Source: Catenaria anguillulae PL171 (taxonomy: Eukaryota; Blastocladiomycota; Blastocladiomycetes; Blastocladiales; Catenariaceae). From it: a DNA stretch of 50,394 nucleotides. Below the pieces are notes generated by a model. That model saw nothing but the letters and a program-made list of their open reading frames with translations. It ran no database searches and was not told where the DNA came from. The stretch's first letter is position 1. Each line of letters opens with the position of its first letter. The position numbers and the translations under genes are program-made. The DNA lies in assembly GCA_002102555.1 (NCBI GenBank), contig MCFL01000180.1:1-50394 (forward strand), written 5' to 3'. This document shows, piece after piece, positions 1 to 9,339 of the stretch.

Positions 1-972
1 GATGCCAAGCGCATCGCACCGTTTGAGCTCGTCGAGGAAAAAGTTGTACGACTTTTCACGCAATTCTGTTCGAAATGGGCAACAAAACTCAATCAGTGAA
101 ACATACTGCAAAAGACGGGAGAAAAAACGCAGCAATAACAAACCCGCGTCCGGATTACCCAAATTCACGAGATAACTGCCATGTGGGATCATAACATCGC
201 CCGGTTCATATCCGTGCGCCTCGCAATTACGCTTGAACGCGGCAATCGTCGCCTCGGCCAAGGGCTTGGAGTTCCAGGTGCGCGGCGACGTGAGGAAGAA
301 CGACATGGCGTTACATCCAATTTTGCCGGCGTTGATGGTGGCATTTTCCAGCCCGCCCGCAACCGAGATGTGTGCACCAACTAGTTTGGATGCGTTGGCC
401 AGCCGCACAATCGTCATGGTTTCGCCCGCCGAGGTTTTTGTGGGCGCTGTGCGCTTCTTTTTGGTCGCAACTGCTTGGAGCTTGTCTTGGAGGGACGAAG
501 CTGCGCGAGAAGTGGCTGTCTTTTTGGGACGTTTGGCCGGTGTGGCAAAGTCGCTGTCGGACGAGTCCGAATCCAATTCTGAGTCGGTCGGTTCTGGTTG
601 ATTCCGCTTGCGCTTGCTTGGCGGGATGCGCTTGGGGTGATTTTGAATGTGTGCACCGTCGTCTGCTTCGAAATCGGAGTTGTCAAGATTACCACAAGAA
701 TCGCAAGCATTCGATTCGCCGTCAGACAGGTCACTGAGCGACGAGTCCTCGTCCTCTGAAGCAGCGGCACCAGACGAGGTGGTGATTGTGGTTTTGGTTG
801 TGGTTGCCGTCTTGGTTGTGCGAGACACGGTGGTCCGGGCACGTTGATGTCGAGTCGAGGCGCGACCAAGGGCAGCCGAGGTCGGTGCGAGGTCTGATGT
901 CGTTGGGCTGGCAGCAGAGGCTAACGCCGAGACAAGGCGGGCGCTGGTACGTCTTTGCCGAGAGTTTTTCAT
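1..972 (-). CDS. APN1: AP endonuclease, endonuclease IV family (partial, 3' end outside window)
   Basis: Base-excision-repair enzyme that cuts DNA 5' to abasic sites and trims blocked 3' ends. Reading the minus strand, residues such as LVGAHISVAGGLENATINAG, FFLTSPRTWNSKPL and MIPHGSYLVNLGNPD match the first third of the Nfo/Apn1 barrel, including the early His metal ligands (GAHIS, PHGSY). A 78-nt intron (66..143, GT-AG) joins NPDA to ELREKSYNFFLDELKRCDAL, restoring a typical helix, so the visible CDS is join(1..65,144..972). The N-terminal ~185 residues are Ser/Asp/Thr-rich with basic KKKR and KRPKK patches, plausibly nuclear localisation. The start is uncertain: the ATG at 972 is used, but in-frame ATGs run up to 1083. 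The rest of the barrel lies beyond the window. Family assignment is firm; the start is not. Confidence 0.88.
   Translation of the reverse strand, partial: MKNSRQRRTSARLVSALASAASPTTSDLAPTSAALGRASTRHQRARTTVSRTTKTATTTKTTITTSSGAAASEDEDSSLSDLSDGESNACDSCGNLDNSDFEADDGAHIQNHPKRIPPSKRKRNQPEPTDSELDSDSSDSDFATPAKRPKKTATSRAASSLQDKLQAVATKKKRTAPTKTSAGETMTIVRLANASKLVGAHISVAGGLENATINAGKIGCNAMSFFLTSPRTWNSKPLAEATIAAFKRNCEAHGYEPGDVMIPHGSYLVNLGNPDAGLLLLRFFSRLLQYVSLIEFCCPFRTELREKSYNFFLDELKRCDALGI
66..143 (-). other. Intron in APN1
   Basis: A 78-nt GT-AG intron placed by protein continuity. Read-through would insert residues foreign to the family between NPDA and ELREKSYN. Confidence 0.75.
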
Positions 973-2579
973 GGCTGGTGTACTGCTGATGTACTTGTCA
1001 CATGTCATCGCGAATCGATTTCGCGCCGCCCCTGGCCGTGCCGGCCGCGGACGATTCATCGCATACTCGTCCCTCCCACCCATATAGCGCCCATGCCATA
1101 TCCCGCGCAATTGTCATACAGACATGGCAACCCGCTCAGGTATCAATCATCAGGAATACGACTATGAGATTGACCGTTGTGAGAAATTGAACGGAGCAAA
1201 AGTCAGCAAGGTCCAAGCCGAGTTGACGACTACATAACCTTGGCTGACCGACTCTGTGCCTGACTTATCAGGCCGCATACGTACGTCCATGAGCGTCGGC
1301 CATGTCCAGTGTATACCCAAGGCAGGGACGAGCATGTATGGAGTTGACCGTGTCCCAAGTGTCCTGCTCGTCTGGCCTCCGTCCGCAATGACCAGCTCAC
1401 CATCGGAATCGGTGAGACGTTTGAGGCTACACTTGCTGCTCGCGACCTTACCACGACAGGCGAACGAACCCGATTGATTGAATACGGGCAGCAAGCTGAA
1501 ATGCTGTAAATTCCTACGAGTATGTACCCACGCCACGCCAGGCCCAGGATCGCCCTCGGTTCGATTGTCGGACTGCACGCGGAGGTCGGCCGGAACCTGA
1601 CTTGCCGTTCAAATTGCAAGATGCGATGCACATTCGAGCCGGCCCACTCTCGTCTGATCGCTGACCGGTACCGTGGACGGACGGAATTTGGGTGTGGGCG
1701 CGTCTAGATTCCGCGTCGGTGCGCCTAGGGTTGTTCTAGTATGTGCCGAGGCAAATCGTATCAAGCCACTCTTTGGCATGCAAGCGTCCAGTGGTTGTTG
1801 CCGATGGACAAAAACTTTGTTCTGGATCCAATCACGTGTCACATGCCATACATCTCGAACCCCGAATGGGGATCCGGATTCAAGCGACATGTACAAATTT
1901 ATCAAGCGACTGCCGCGCCCGTGTTTGTGCTGGCAACGACGGACCCTCAACACTTTGACCAGCGGCGTAGTTGATTTCCATAGCGTCGAACACAAACATA
2001 CCGTCACGAACCGTTCATGTTTTCACGGCTCTCTTTCTGACGTCTACCTTTGCCCCACGCCTCAACGAACCGTGCCCGTAAGGTCCTCCGCCCTCGTCCG
2101 CTATCGGCCGCCCACCAAGATCCAATCACGCCGGCCACGAGGGTTCGTCTTTCGGAGCAAAAAACTGTACGTGAGATTTCCTGTCCTCCACTCTGCTTGG
2201 CGGTGTGATGAAGTGAAGTTGGGTGGCCCGTCTGGATCCAGATCGAGAGCAAGGGAAGACGAGCATTCTGCGTTCCGTTCTGGTCTTGGCCCAGATTTGG
2301 CCCACGAGGGCACGTCTGGAAGATGGCGATTGCCGAGAAGGTCCCGTCCAGAAGCCCTCGCTCTCACTCTGCGTATTCCTATCGGACAATTGTCAATATC
2401 GATATCCATATCAATATCAATACGTGACAGACTCATTGTGCCCATTGATTTTTGCTCTTGCCTCCGTCCTTATGTAGCCGCCCTCCGGCTGTTCTTGCCT
2501 TCAGGCTCGCCTTCTTCACCTCACGCCATCCCCAGGGCCACCCGCTGATTGCAGCACCCTCAACCAAGCTCAAGTCAGA
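973..2579. other. Divergent intergenic region between APN1 and the HSF gene
   Basis: About 1.6 kb with no ORF of convincing protein character. Overlapping ORFs occur on both strands, but none resembles a family or shows consistent codon use. It should hold both divergent promoters. A short AT-rich run of CAATAT/ATATC units (about 2393-2423) lies roughly 160 nt before the HSF start. No clear TATA box or canonical heat-shock element was found by eye. Confidence 0.5.
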
Positions 2580-5198
2580 ATGTCAACCCACTCGTCTTCT
2601 TCTGTGTCCCTCTCTGCATCTGCCTCGGGCGCCGCCCCGAGTGCATCTGGCGACGAGCATCACGATGGTCATCACAGCGACCATGACCATGACCATGAAC
2701 ACGACGACCATGTCCATCCTCAACAACCAATGGCCCAGTTGCAGACAACGGCACCGGCACCAACCACAGCCGCGGGTGCCAATGCCAATGCCAATGCCAG
2801 CAACCCGCCGCCCATGATCATGTTTGCGCCCGGTGCGGGCACCTTTGTGACCAAGCTTTACTCGATGCTCGAGGACCCGAGCAACGACCAGCTGATTGCG
2901 TGGTTGCCCGAGGGCGACGGCTTTGTCATTGTGTCGCCCACCGACTTTTCGCGCCGCCTGCTGCCCGTCGTGTACAAGCACAGCAACCTGGCGTCCTTTG
3001 TGCGCCAGGTCAACATGTACGGCTTTTCCAAATCCGCCATTGACTCGCCCGCCTCGGGGGCTGGTGGTGCCGACACCGCCGGCGACGACAAGCACGACAA
3101 GCCAAAGGGCGGCAACGCCAACGCCAAGGAAAAGGACAAGGACGGATTCCCCGTCGAGCAGCCAATGGCCTTCAAGCATCCGCTCTTTCGCCGCGGTGAG
3201 GTCGGTCTTCTCGCGCAAATCAAGCGCAAACAGCCAAAGACGCGTTCCGCTGCGGCGGCGGCAGCTGCTTCTGCCACCAATGCCAGTGCCAGTGCCAGCA
3301 CTGCCCAGGGCCAGCAGAATCACCCAATGCCTGCCGCCTCACCCCAGCACTACCAGATCAACCATTACTCGCCCTATCCGCCCCACCCGTCCGCCTACCC
3401 CTTCCAGCCGTCCCCGGGCATGCCCACCATGGCATACGCGCCTCATGACCCAGCTACCGCTGCTGCTGTTGCGGCTGCCGCTGCAGCAGCGGCCGCCTCG
3501 GCTGGGCTCATGCACCCTCCCGCCTCCACTGCCCCTGGCCAAAAGCGCGCACGGAGCATCTCGCCTGACCACCAACAACACCTGCACTACCAGCAACAAC
3601 ATGGCCATCCCCCACCGCACCACCCGCCGTTTGCGAGCCCACACCATGGTTCGCACAGCTACGCGCCCAGCCCAGCGAGTGTGGCCGTGCCATCGCCCAT
3701 TGGCTCGCCCGCAGGCGCATACGATCCAGCCGTGTTTGCCACTCCCTCGGGTGCCACCGCGGCACATTCGCCGCCTCAAGACTCGATGGGTGCGCCTGGC
3801 ACACCGAGGACGCCCGCTTCAACGACCATGGACCATCCCGTTCACCACCCGGCTCATCATCACCACTCGTCGGCCGCCGCCGGCCCTGCCAGTTCCCAGT
3901 TTGATCCTGTTCCTTCGGCCCTCACAAAGCTGTCTGGCCTCGTCTCGCGCCTTGCAGACATTGTTGCGCGCACTGTTCCCGCCGGCTCGCCAGACGCATC
4001 GGAAATTTCTGTGCTCTTGACAGAATCGCGCCGATTGACGCTCAACTTGCAGCAACACCAGGCGGCCGAGGCCAATGCCGCGCACATGCCACCCGTGCAC
4101 GTGCACCACAACCCATTCTACCACAACCACCCACCGTCAACGACCGGCTTGCACATGCCGCACCATGCAGCCAGTCCGCAGCACCCGTTCCAGCACCATC
4201 ATGTGCCTTCGCCCAGCGCCCAGGTGCATCATGCATATCCCACTGCATCCAACGGAATTCCTGCTGCGCCGCCGGCAGGTGCATACGTGCCCTCGCCATT
4301 GAGCTCGAGTGTGGCGAGCTTTACCGCCGGCACAGACCCGGCCGCGTCTCCCGCGCCAATCCACGGGGCCGAAAACGGTCCTGCCGCCGCACATCACCAT
4401 CACCATCACCACCATCGGACGTCGGCGCATCATCATCCTTCGGGCCATCACCATCACCACAACGCACGCATGGCTGCGCGCCCTGCACACCCGCCGCCGC
4501 CGCCGGCCGAAATGCACCATCACCATCACCATGCAGGTGGATCGCCCGCGGTCCCACAATACACCGACTTTACGCCAAACTACGCGGCCGTGGCAGTTGC
4601 CCCCGGTGTGCACTTGGCGCCGCCCGCACCCGCTGCAGCTGCGCCAGCCTCGGCCGCGGCGCCCGCTGCAGGACCCATGCCAGGGCCCATGGCGCCGCCA
4701 GCTGTGCCTGCATCGGGCGCGTCCGCGGACCACCAGCAACACCAGCGGCATGCGTCGCGGTCGCCCGGACCGAACGCTTCGGCGGCTCTCGCGGCAGACC
4801 ACCACCACCACCACCAAGACGGCGCGCCTGCCCCCGCGCCCGTGTCAGTGTCAGCCACGGCCGCGGCCAATGCACAGGGCCGGGCATCCGCCACGCCGCT
4901 GTCACCCGTGTCTGCATCGTCGTCGTCGTCGGTTTCGGGTCCCGTGCCGCTGTTTCCGCCACTCAACACCAACTCCTCGGCGAATGCATCGTCAGCATCG
5001 GCATCGGCGTCGCCGAGTTCGGCGGCCAAGCGCAGTTTTCCGCCGCCCACGTCCGAGGGCGCAGGCGCAGGCGCAGCCACCGGGCAGCACATGTCGCCGC
5101 CGAGAAAGCGCGCGCTCGAGTCCATGTCGCCTGGCCGGCGCGAGGCCGATACGGACGCAGATGAGGGATTGGCGAGCAAACGCCAGAGGTATGAGTGA
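2580..5198 (+). CDS. HSF-type transcription factor (HSF1/Sfl1/Mga1 group)
   Basis: DNA-binding transcription regulator of 872 residues in one exon. The winged-helix HSF domain spans about residues 87-215: TFVTKLYSMLEDPSN (helix 1), FSRRLLPVVYKHSNLASF, the recognition helix SFVRQVNMYGFSK, and the closing FKHPLFRRGEVGLLAQIKRK. Between the recognition helix and FKHPLF a low-complexity Gly/Asp/Lys stretch (about 152-195) enlarges the wing loop. No receiver domain is present, so it is not Skn7. A possible short HR-A/B-like amphipathic segment lies near 444-495 (ALTKLSGLVSRLADIV). The rest is Ala, Pro and His homopolymer sequence, with an acidic His-rich N-terminus and basic nuclear-localisation-like patches near the C-terminus (PPRKR, SKRQR). 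MLEDP resembles Sfl1/Mga1/Skn7 rather than canonical HSF1, so true heat-shock function is uncertain. Confidence 0.92.
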   Translation: MSTHSSSSVSLSASASGAAPSASGDEHHDGHHSDHDHDHEHDDHVHPQQPMAQLQTTAPAPTTAAGANANANASNPPPMIMFAPGAGTFVTKLYSMLEDPSNDQLIAWLPEGDGFVIVSPTDFSRRLLPVVYKHSNLASFVRQVNMYGFSKSAIDSPASGAGGADTAGDDKHDKPKGGNANAKEKDKDGFPVEQPMAFKHPLFRRGEVGLLAQIKRKQPKTRSAAAAAAASATNASASASTAQGQQNHPMPAASPQHYQINHYSPYPPHPSAYPFQPSPGMPTMAYAPHDPATAAAVAAAAAAAAASAGLMHPPASTAPGQKRARSISPDHQQHLHYQQQHGHPPPHHPPFASPHHGSHSYAPSPASVAVPSPIGSPAGAYDPAVFATPSGATAAHSPPQDSMGAPGTPRTPASTTMDHPVHHPAHHHHSSAAAGPASSQFDPVPSALTKLSGLVSRLADIVARTVPAGSPDASEISVLLTESRRLTLNLQQHQAAEANAAHMPPVHVHHNPFYHNHPPSTTGLHMPHHAASPQHPFQHHHVPSPSAQVHHAYPTASNGIPAAPPAGAYVPSPLSSSVASFTAGTDPAASPAPIHGAENGPAAAHHHHHHHHRTSAHHHPSGHHHHHNARMAARPAHPPPPPAEMHHHHHHAGGSPAVPQYTDFTPNYAAVAVAPGVHLAPPAPAAAAPASAAAPAAGPMPGPMAPPAVPASGASADHQQHQRHASRSPGPNASAALAADHHHHHQDGAPAPAPVSVSATAAANAQGRASATPLSPVSASSSSSVSGPVPLFPPLNTNSSANASSASASASPSSAAKRSFPPPTSEGAGAGAATGQHMSPPRKRALESMSPGRREADTDADEGLASKRQRYE

Positions 5199-5443
5199 GT
5201 GAGGCCGGCGCGCGCCCAGAGCAGAGCGGGATGTCGGGGAAACTGGAGACGTGTTCTTGGGTCATATTTGTGTTTTGATTTTTGCTTGTTTGTTGTTGTT
5301 CATGATCTGGACTTGTGTTTGATTGATTCAACCACCGACCATTATTTATTCATTTCTTGATTCTTGACCGTTTTGTCTATGTAGTTTTGTTCCGATTCAC
5401 ACAGTCATACAGCACCCAATACATTTCCATGCGCTTGAACAAA

Positions 5444-6649
5444 TCACAACTGAAACCCTTGACACTCTGCCCCTGGATCGCCACTGGCGGCCTTTGCTTG
5501 TGCAGGCCGTTGCCACTCTCCATCTGCCGCCACCAACTTTGCAACGGTCGTGTCGTCAGTTGACTCGCCACCAACTTGCGAACCGGGCAATGCCTGGCCG
5601 GCCTCATCAGGTGGCTGCCCCGCCACGCTCTGAGGTTTGGGTGTCAGCAACAAGACCTCTTGGTCGTCTATTAGCAACCGTGACCGCGACGCAGGCAACG
5701 GCAACTGACACACGTCCACAACCACGCTGCCTGCTTCGGTCCGGACGCGCAATCGGCCCGAGCCTACACCTGCACCTGTACTTGCTGATGGCGGCGATGC
5801 GGTGCCTTGAATCCCTGGATCGGCCGTGTCTGTATCTGTGGGTGTGTCCGAAACCAGCAAGTTGGATGCCAATGCAAACGAGGTGATCGACGACGCGGCC
5901 GACTGCAGCGTGCGCGCGAGCATCGATGACGTGTGTTCTGGGTGCTGCTGGGAATCGGCGGCAACACCAACGTTTCGGCGCCTCAGGCCCTCGACGACTG
6001 CGCCGACGTCGGACGTGGATTCGGGGTCGGCGAGGTGGTGCGCAGATGCGATCCAGCCGGCGGGGCTGAGCGGAACCGAGTCAGAGTCGGGGAAGAGCGA
6101 TCTGGACACGTGTTGAGTGGCGCTGGTGCCGGTTGAAGAAGCAGATGTGCAGCCGAGGTGGAGGGATTCGAGGTCTGGCCGGTCGCGGTCTTGCAGCAAA
6201 GCACCGTCGTCTCCATTCAAGTTGAGTGCATCAGACCCGCCATGATCGCCGCCGAGGCTGCTGAGGTCGGTGGACACGGACGACGACGTGGATACAGCAG
6301 TTGTTGCTTGCGGCTTGATATGCAGCTGTTGGTTCTTGTTGGCGACGACCGCCGTGACCGCGGCTGTTGGCGTTTCCACCGGCACATCGGAATGGGCAAT
6401 CAGAGGCGCGACACTCGTCACCACCACGGCCCACGACCCATACACGCCCGCAAACAGGACCATGTCGAGCACGGCGGCTATACCAGAGAGTTTATCGTTG
6501 GCAAGCAAGAGAACGAGCTGGGCGGCGTGGCACGCGACCGCCGCAGCCATCCACCACGGACGTGATGCTGGCGGGGTTTGCGGCACAAGAACCGCGGCGA
6601 GGAGCACACGTGGCAGGATAGATGGCAAGAGCGACAGCAATGAGGGCAT
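5444..6649 (-). CDS. Unrecognised membrane protein with long polar C-terminal region
   Basis: A single-exon ORF of 401 residues that I do not recognise. The first ~90 residues contain three hydrophobic segments (about 5-22, 33-51 and 57-85), so it is probably membrane-anchored. The remaining ~310 residues are polar and Ser/Thr/Asp-rich, predicted disordered, with one hydrophobic stretch near 250. The ATG at 6649 directly precedes the first hydrophobic segment. It is convergent with the HSF gene, whose stop lies 245 nt away. Coding status is supported by length and the coherent hydrophobic N-terminus; no function can be assigned. Confidence 0.55.
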   Translation of the reverse strand: MPSLLSLLPSILPRVLLAAVLVPQTPPASRPWWMAAAVACHAAQLVLLLANDKLSGIAAVLDMVLFAGVYGSWAVVVTSVAPLIAHSDVPVETPTAAVTAVVANKNQQLHIKPQATTAVSTSSSVSTDLSSLGGDHGGSDALNLNGDDGALLQDRDRPDLESLHLGCTSASSTGTSATQHVSRSLFPDSDSVPLSPAGWIASAHHLADPESTSDVGAVVEGLRRRNVGVAADSQQHPEHTSSMLARTLQSAASSITSFALASNLLVSDTPTDTDTADPGIQGTASPPSASTGAGVGSGRLRVRTEAGSVVVDVCQLPLPASRSRLLIDDQEVLLLTPKPQSVAGQPPDEAGQALPGSQVGGESTDDTTVAKLVAADGEWQRPAQAKAASGDPGAECQGFQL

Positions 6650-6699
6650 GTTTGGTTGGCGTGGGCAAGTTGCTCAGAGTGGTTCCATGTGTTTAAATA

Positions 6700-8265
6700 T
6701 CAACATGTTGTTTGAGAAGATATGTGAGGACAGTGTGACACATGTGCGGGACACTGCAGCTGCTGGCCACCGACTCGCGCGTACAAGTCCACCACGCGGG
6801 CGCACACTCCCTTGGTGCAAGTGACCTCCATGTCTGCGTCCGACACTTTGGGATCCAACTTTTGCCGGCAGATCCAGTCGAGCGAGACTTGGGCACCGCT
6901 CATGATGGCATGCAACACACCTCTGCCCGAATACAAGGTGCTCAACTCTGCCGCACGTCCAGCCTCACGCCGCTCGCGCTCCATGACCCGTTCCCACCAG
7001 CCAAGAATCGCTGCGTCTCCGCATTCAAGGGCCGAATCCAATGCACCCGCTGGCAACGGCGACAGTGGCAACCCAGATGCAGCCCACCAGTTGAGAAACT
7101 TGACACGATTATGTTCATGACCAAGATCCGAGCGTTCAAGCGCAGTCATCAGAACAGCCGACAAATCGATCTTGAGCTCTAAACCAGACTCGCGCCACCA
7201 TTCCAGGACCTCGTACCGCTCGTGCCTCGCGGCTCCCGTCATGGCATCTTCGGAGTACTTGAGCTGCAATCCAGACTCGCGCCACCACTCCAAGACACGC
7301 ACATGACCCATCGAGCTTGCCAAATCCATGGCCAAGTTGGTATAGTCGAGTGGCACCTGCGACCGCATCCACGCGCACAACACGTGCACGTGCCCAAACT
7401 CGCTTGCCACCTCCATACACTTGCCCGCGACCCGCTCCACACGCACTGCCACCCCATGCGTCAATCCTACCGAGATCCACCACTGGAGCACACGCGCATC
7501 CCCAAACTTGCTCGCATCTACCAGCACGCGTTCAAGCACGTTACCTTCCTGCACTGCTTCAACAAACCGCCCAGTGTGCTCTGTGCGAATGCGCTTGACA
7601 ATGTCCAGACATCCCTTCATGCTGGCAGCCGCAATGACAAACTCAAAGTCGCCAACGAAGTGTGCGTCCTTCCAATCGAGCCATGCGTGCACGACATCCA
7701 CGCGAGCGTGCAGAATCGGATGCTCGAGTGCATCCAATGACAAACGCGCAAGCTCCCGGATCCGATGCTCGGCCACCCACTTCGCGGAATCAAATGCACC
7801 ACACTCGAGCGCCGACTCGACCGACAGGCGAAACCGCAAATGTTCCGAGATGGGCAATGCGTGCCCGATCCACCAATCGAGTACCGACACGTGGTTGTTG
7901 GTGATGGCGAGCTCGAGCGCTTGGCCGTGTGGGTCGGCACACAGACCCAGCTCGTGCAATTTGTCGAGGCGAGCCACGTGGCCAGTTTTGCACGCAGTCA
8001 GTGCGTTGAGGGTGGACAAGCGCGCCGCCGATGCGCACATGGCGGGTGATGGGTGGACGGCGCACAGGCAGGCAATGACTAGGGCGTGGATATCGAGGTT
8101 GCCTGACAGGTGCGTTTGGTCTGCGGATCGGTCTGTGATGCGGCCAGTGATGTACAGATGATGGTCGGGCACATGTTGGGAGTGTCTGAGGGCGGCGATG
8201 CAAGTAAGCAGCATGGGCTCGACAAGGTCAAACGGCAGTTGCGGGATACTATCGCGGGAGGACAT
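6700..8265 (-). CDS. F-box/ankyrin-like repeat protein, full-length paralogue
   Basis: A 521-residue protein. It opens with an F-box-like stretch (LPFDLVEPMLLTCIAAL), followed from about residue 85 by degenerate ~30-35-residue ankyrin-type units with motifs such as ACKTGHVARLDKLHELGL, NNHVSVLDWWIGHALP, VDVVHAWLDWKD and two near-identical VLEWWRESGL units. This architecture suggests a protein-interaction or substrate-adaptor role; the partner cannot be predicted. It is the downstream member of a tandem pair: the neighbour's stop codon lies only 123 nt upstream of this start. Its 316-residue paralogue matches it along the first ~300 residues, so this copy shows the longer form. No intron is needed. 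Confidence 0.8.
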   Translation of the reverse strand: MSSRDSIPQLPFDLVEPMLLTCIAALRHSQHVPDHHLYITGRITDRSADQTHLSGNLDIHALVIACLCAVHPSPAMCASAARLSTLNALTACKTGHVARLDKLHELGLCADPHGQALELAITNNHVSVLDWWIGHALPISEHLRFRLSVESALECGAFDSAKWVAEHRIRELARLSLDALEHPILHARVDVVHAWLDWKDAHFVGDFEFVIAAASMKGCLDIVKRIRTEHTGRFVEAVQEGNVLERVLVDASKFGDARVLQWWISVGLTHGVAVRVERVAGKCMEVASEFGHVHVLCAWMRSQVPLDYTNLAMDLASSMGHVRVLEWWRESGLQLKYSEDAMTGAARHERYEVLEWWRESGLELKIDLSAVLMTALERSDLGHEHNRVKFLNWWAASGLPLSPLPAGALDSALECGDAAILGWWERVMERERREAGRAAELSTLYSGRGVLHAIMSGAQVSLDWICRQKLDPKVSDADMEVTCTKGVCARVVDLYARVGGQQLQCPAHVSHCPHISSQTTC

Positions 8266-8388
8266 TGCTGGGAGTGTTTTGCATGACTACCTCGTTTGTT
8301 TCGTGGGCGTGATTGGATTGATGAAGGGGCCTCGTTGACCAGGTTGCACATTACAGCAGGGGCAGAATTGTATTGACATGATCCAATA

Positions 8389-9339
8389 TCAGGACATGCT
8401 CACGGTCAGCGACTCAGTGGGACCAACGACTGCCTCCATGGCCTCCCTCCACACCCGCAACACGTCCACCTGCCCGGCATCGCTCGCAATCTGCGCGCAC
8501 CTGCTGGCCACCCGCTCTATCCGCGCCGCCATACCGAGCGCCAACGCCACGGCAATCCACCATTGCAAGACGTCGACATTGCCTTGCACGCATGCATCCG
8601 CCAAGACTCGCTCCAACACGGTGACTTGTTGAATCGCCTCCAAAAACCTCGTCTGTTGCTCGTATCGAATGCGCTCGAGGATATCCACGCATCCCTTCTT
8701 GGACGCAGATTCGAGTACGGTTTGGAAACTGCCCACAAGCTTTGCATCCTTCCAATCGAGCCAGGCATGCACGACATCCACGCGATCGTGCAGGATGGCG
8801 AGCTGGAGCGCCTCGAGCGTCAAGAACCTCAGTTTCGAGATGCGGTGCTCGGCGATCCATTTTGGCGTGTCAAATGCGCCGAACTCGAACGCCATGGAGA
8901 CATGCACGACGTCCGAAATGGGTACCGCGTGCGCGATCCACGACTCGAGCACCGAGACGTGATTATGGACGATGGCGACCTCGAGTGCCCGGCCGATCGG
9001 ATCGATACACAGCCCGAGCTGGTGCAGCTTGTCGAGGCGAGTAATGTGGCCCTTCTTGCATGCAGATTCGAGGTGGAATGCAGGCAACCGGGCCGCACAC
9101 GCGCACATGGCGCGTGAAGGGATGATGACGCACAGGCAGGCAAAGACTTGGTCCAGAAGCCGGTACTTGGCGGCGGACAGGCGTTGCTCGTTGTCGTTCT
9201 CGTGTTGGGTGAGTCGGGCAATGCGGGATCGTGCAAAGTAGGTGAGAGCGCGGTCATCGCGCCATAGAGTGGCCAGGCGAAGCAGCAAAACGGCCTCGAC
9301 GAGGTCAAAGGGCAGGTCGAGAAGTGGTTGTGTTTCCAT
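8389..9339 (-). CDS. F-box/ankyrin-like repeat protein, shorter tandem paralogue
   Basis: A 316-residue paralogue of the adjacent 521-residue protein. It has the same N-terminal LPFDLVEAVLLLRLATLW stretch and the same repeat order, with shared blocks GHITRLDKLHQLGL, NHVSVLESWIAHAVPISD, DVVHAWLDWKDAKLVG, LERVLADA and VDVLQWWI. It ends after the unit equivalent to residue ~305 of the longer copy, so about 200 residues of C-terminal repeats, including the WWRESGL units, are absent. Whether that is a truncation or the ancestral length cannot be told from one window. The reading frame is intact and the start ATG (9339) sits just before the F-box-like segment. Confidence 0.78.
   Translation of the reverse strand: METQPLLDLPFDLVEAVLLLRLATLWRDDRALTYFARSRIARLTQHENDNEQRLSAAKYRLLDQVFACLCVIIPSRAMCACAARLPAFHLESACKKGHITRLDKLHQLGLCIDPIGRALEVAIVHNHVSVLESWIAHAVPISDVVHVSMAFEFGAFDTPKWIAEHRISKLRFLTLEALQLAILHDRVDVVHAWLDWKDAKLVGSFQTVLESASKKGCVDILERIRYEQQTRFLEAIQQVTVLERVLADACVQGNVDVLQWWIAVALALGMAARIERVASRCAQIASDAGQVDVLRVWREAMEAVVGPTESLTVSMS

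Noticed and set aside
1673-2548. 291-codon plus-strand ORF upstream of the HSF gene
   Set aside because: Its composition has no protein character, it overlaps equally long ORFs on the other strand, and it lies where promoter and 5' UTR are expected.
2583-5179. Long ORFs on the opposite strand and other frames inside the HSF gene
   Set aside because: GC-rich third positions and His/Ala/Pro codon runs keep other frames open. They are rich in Arg, Cys and Val without domains and are shadows.
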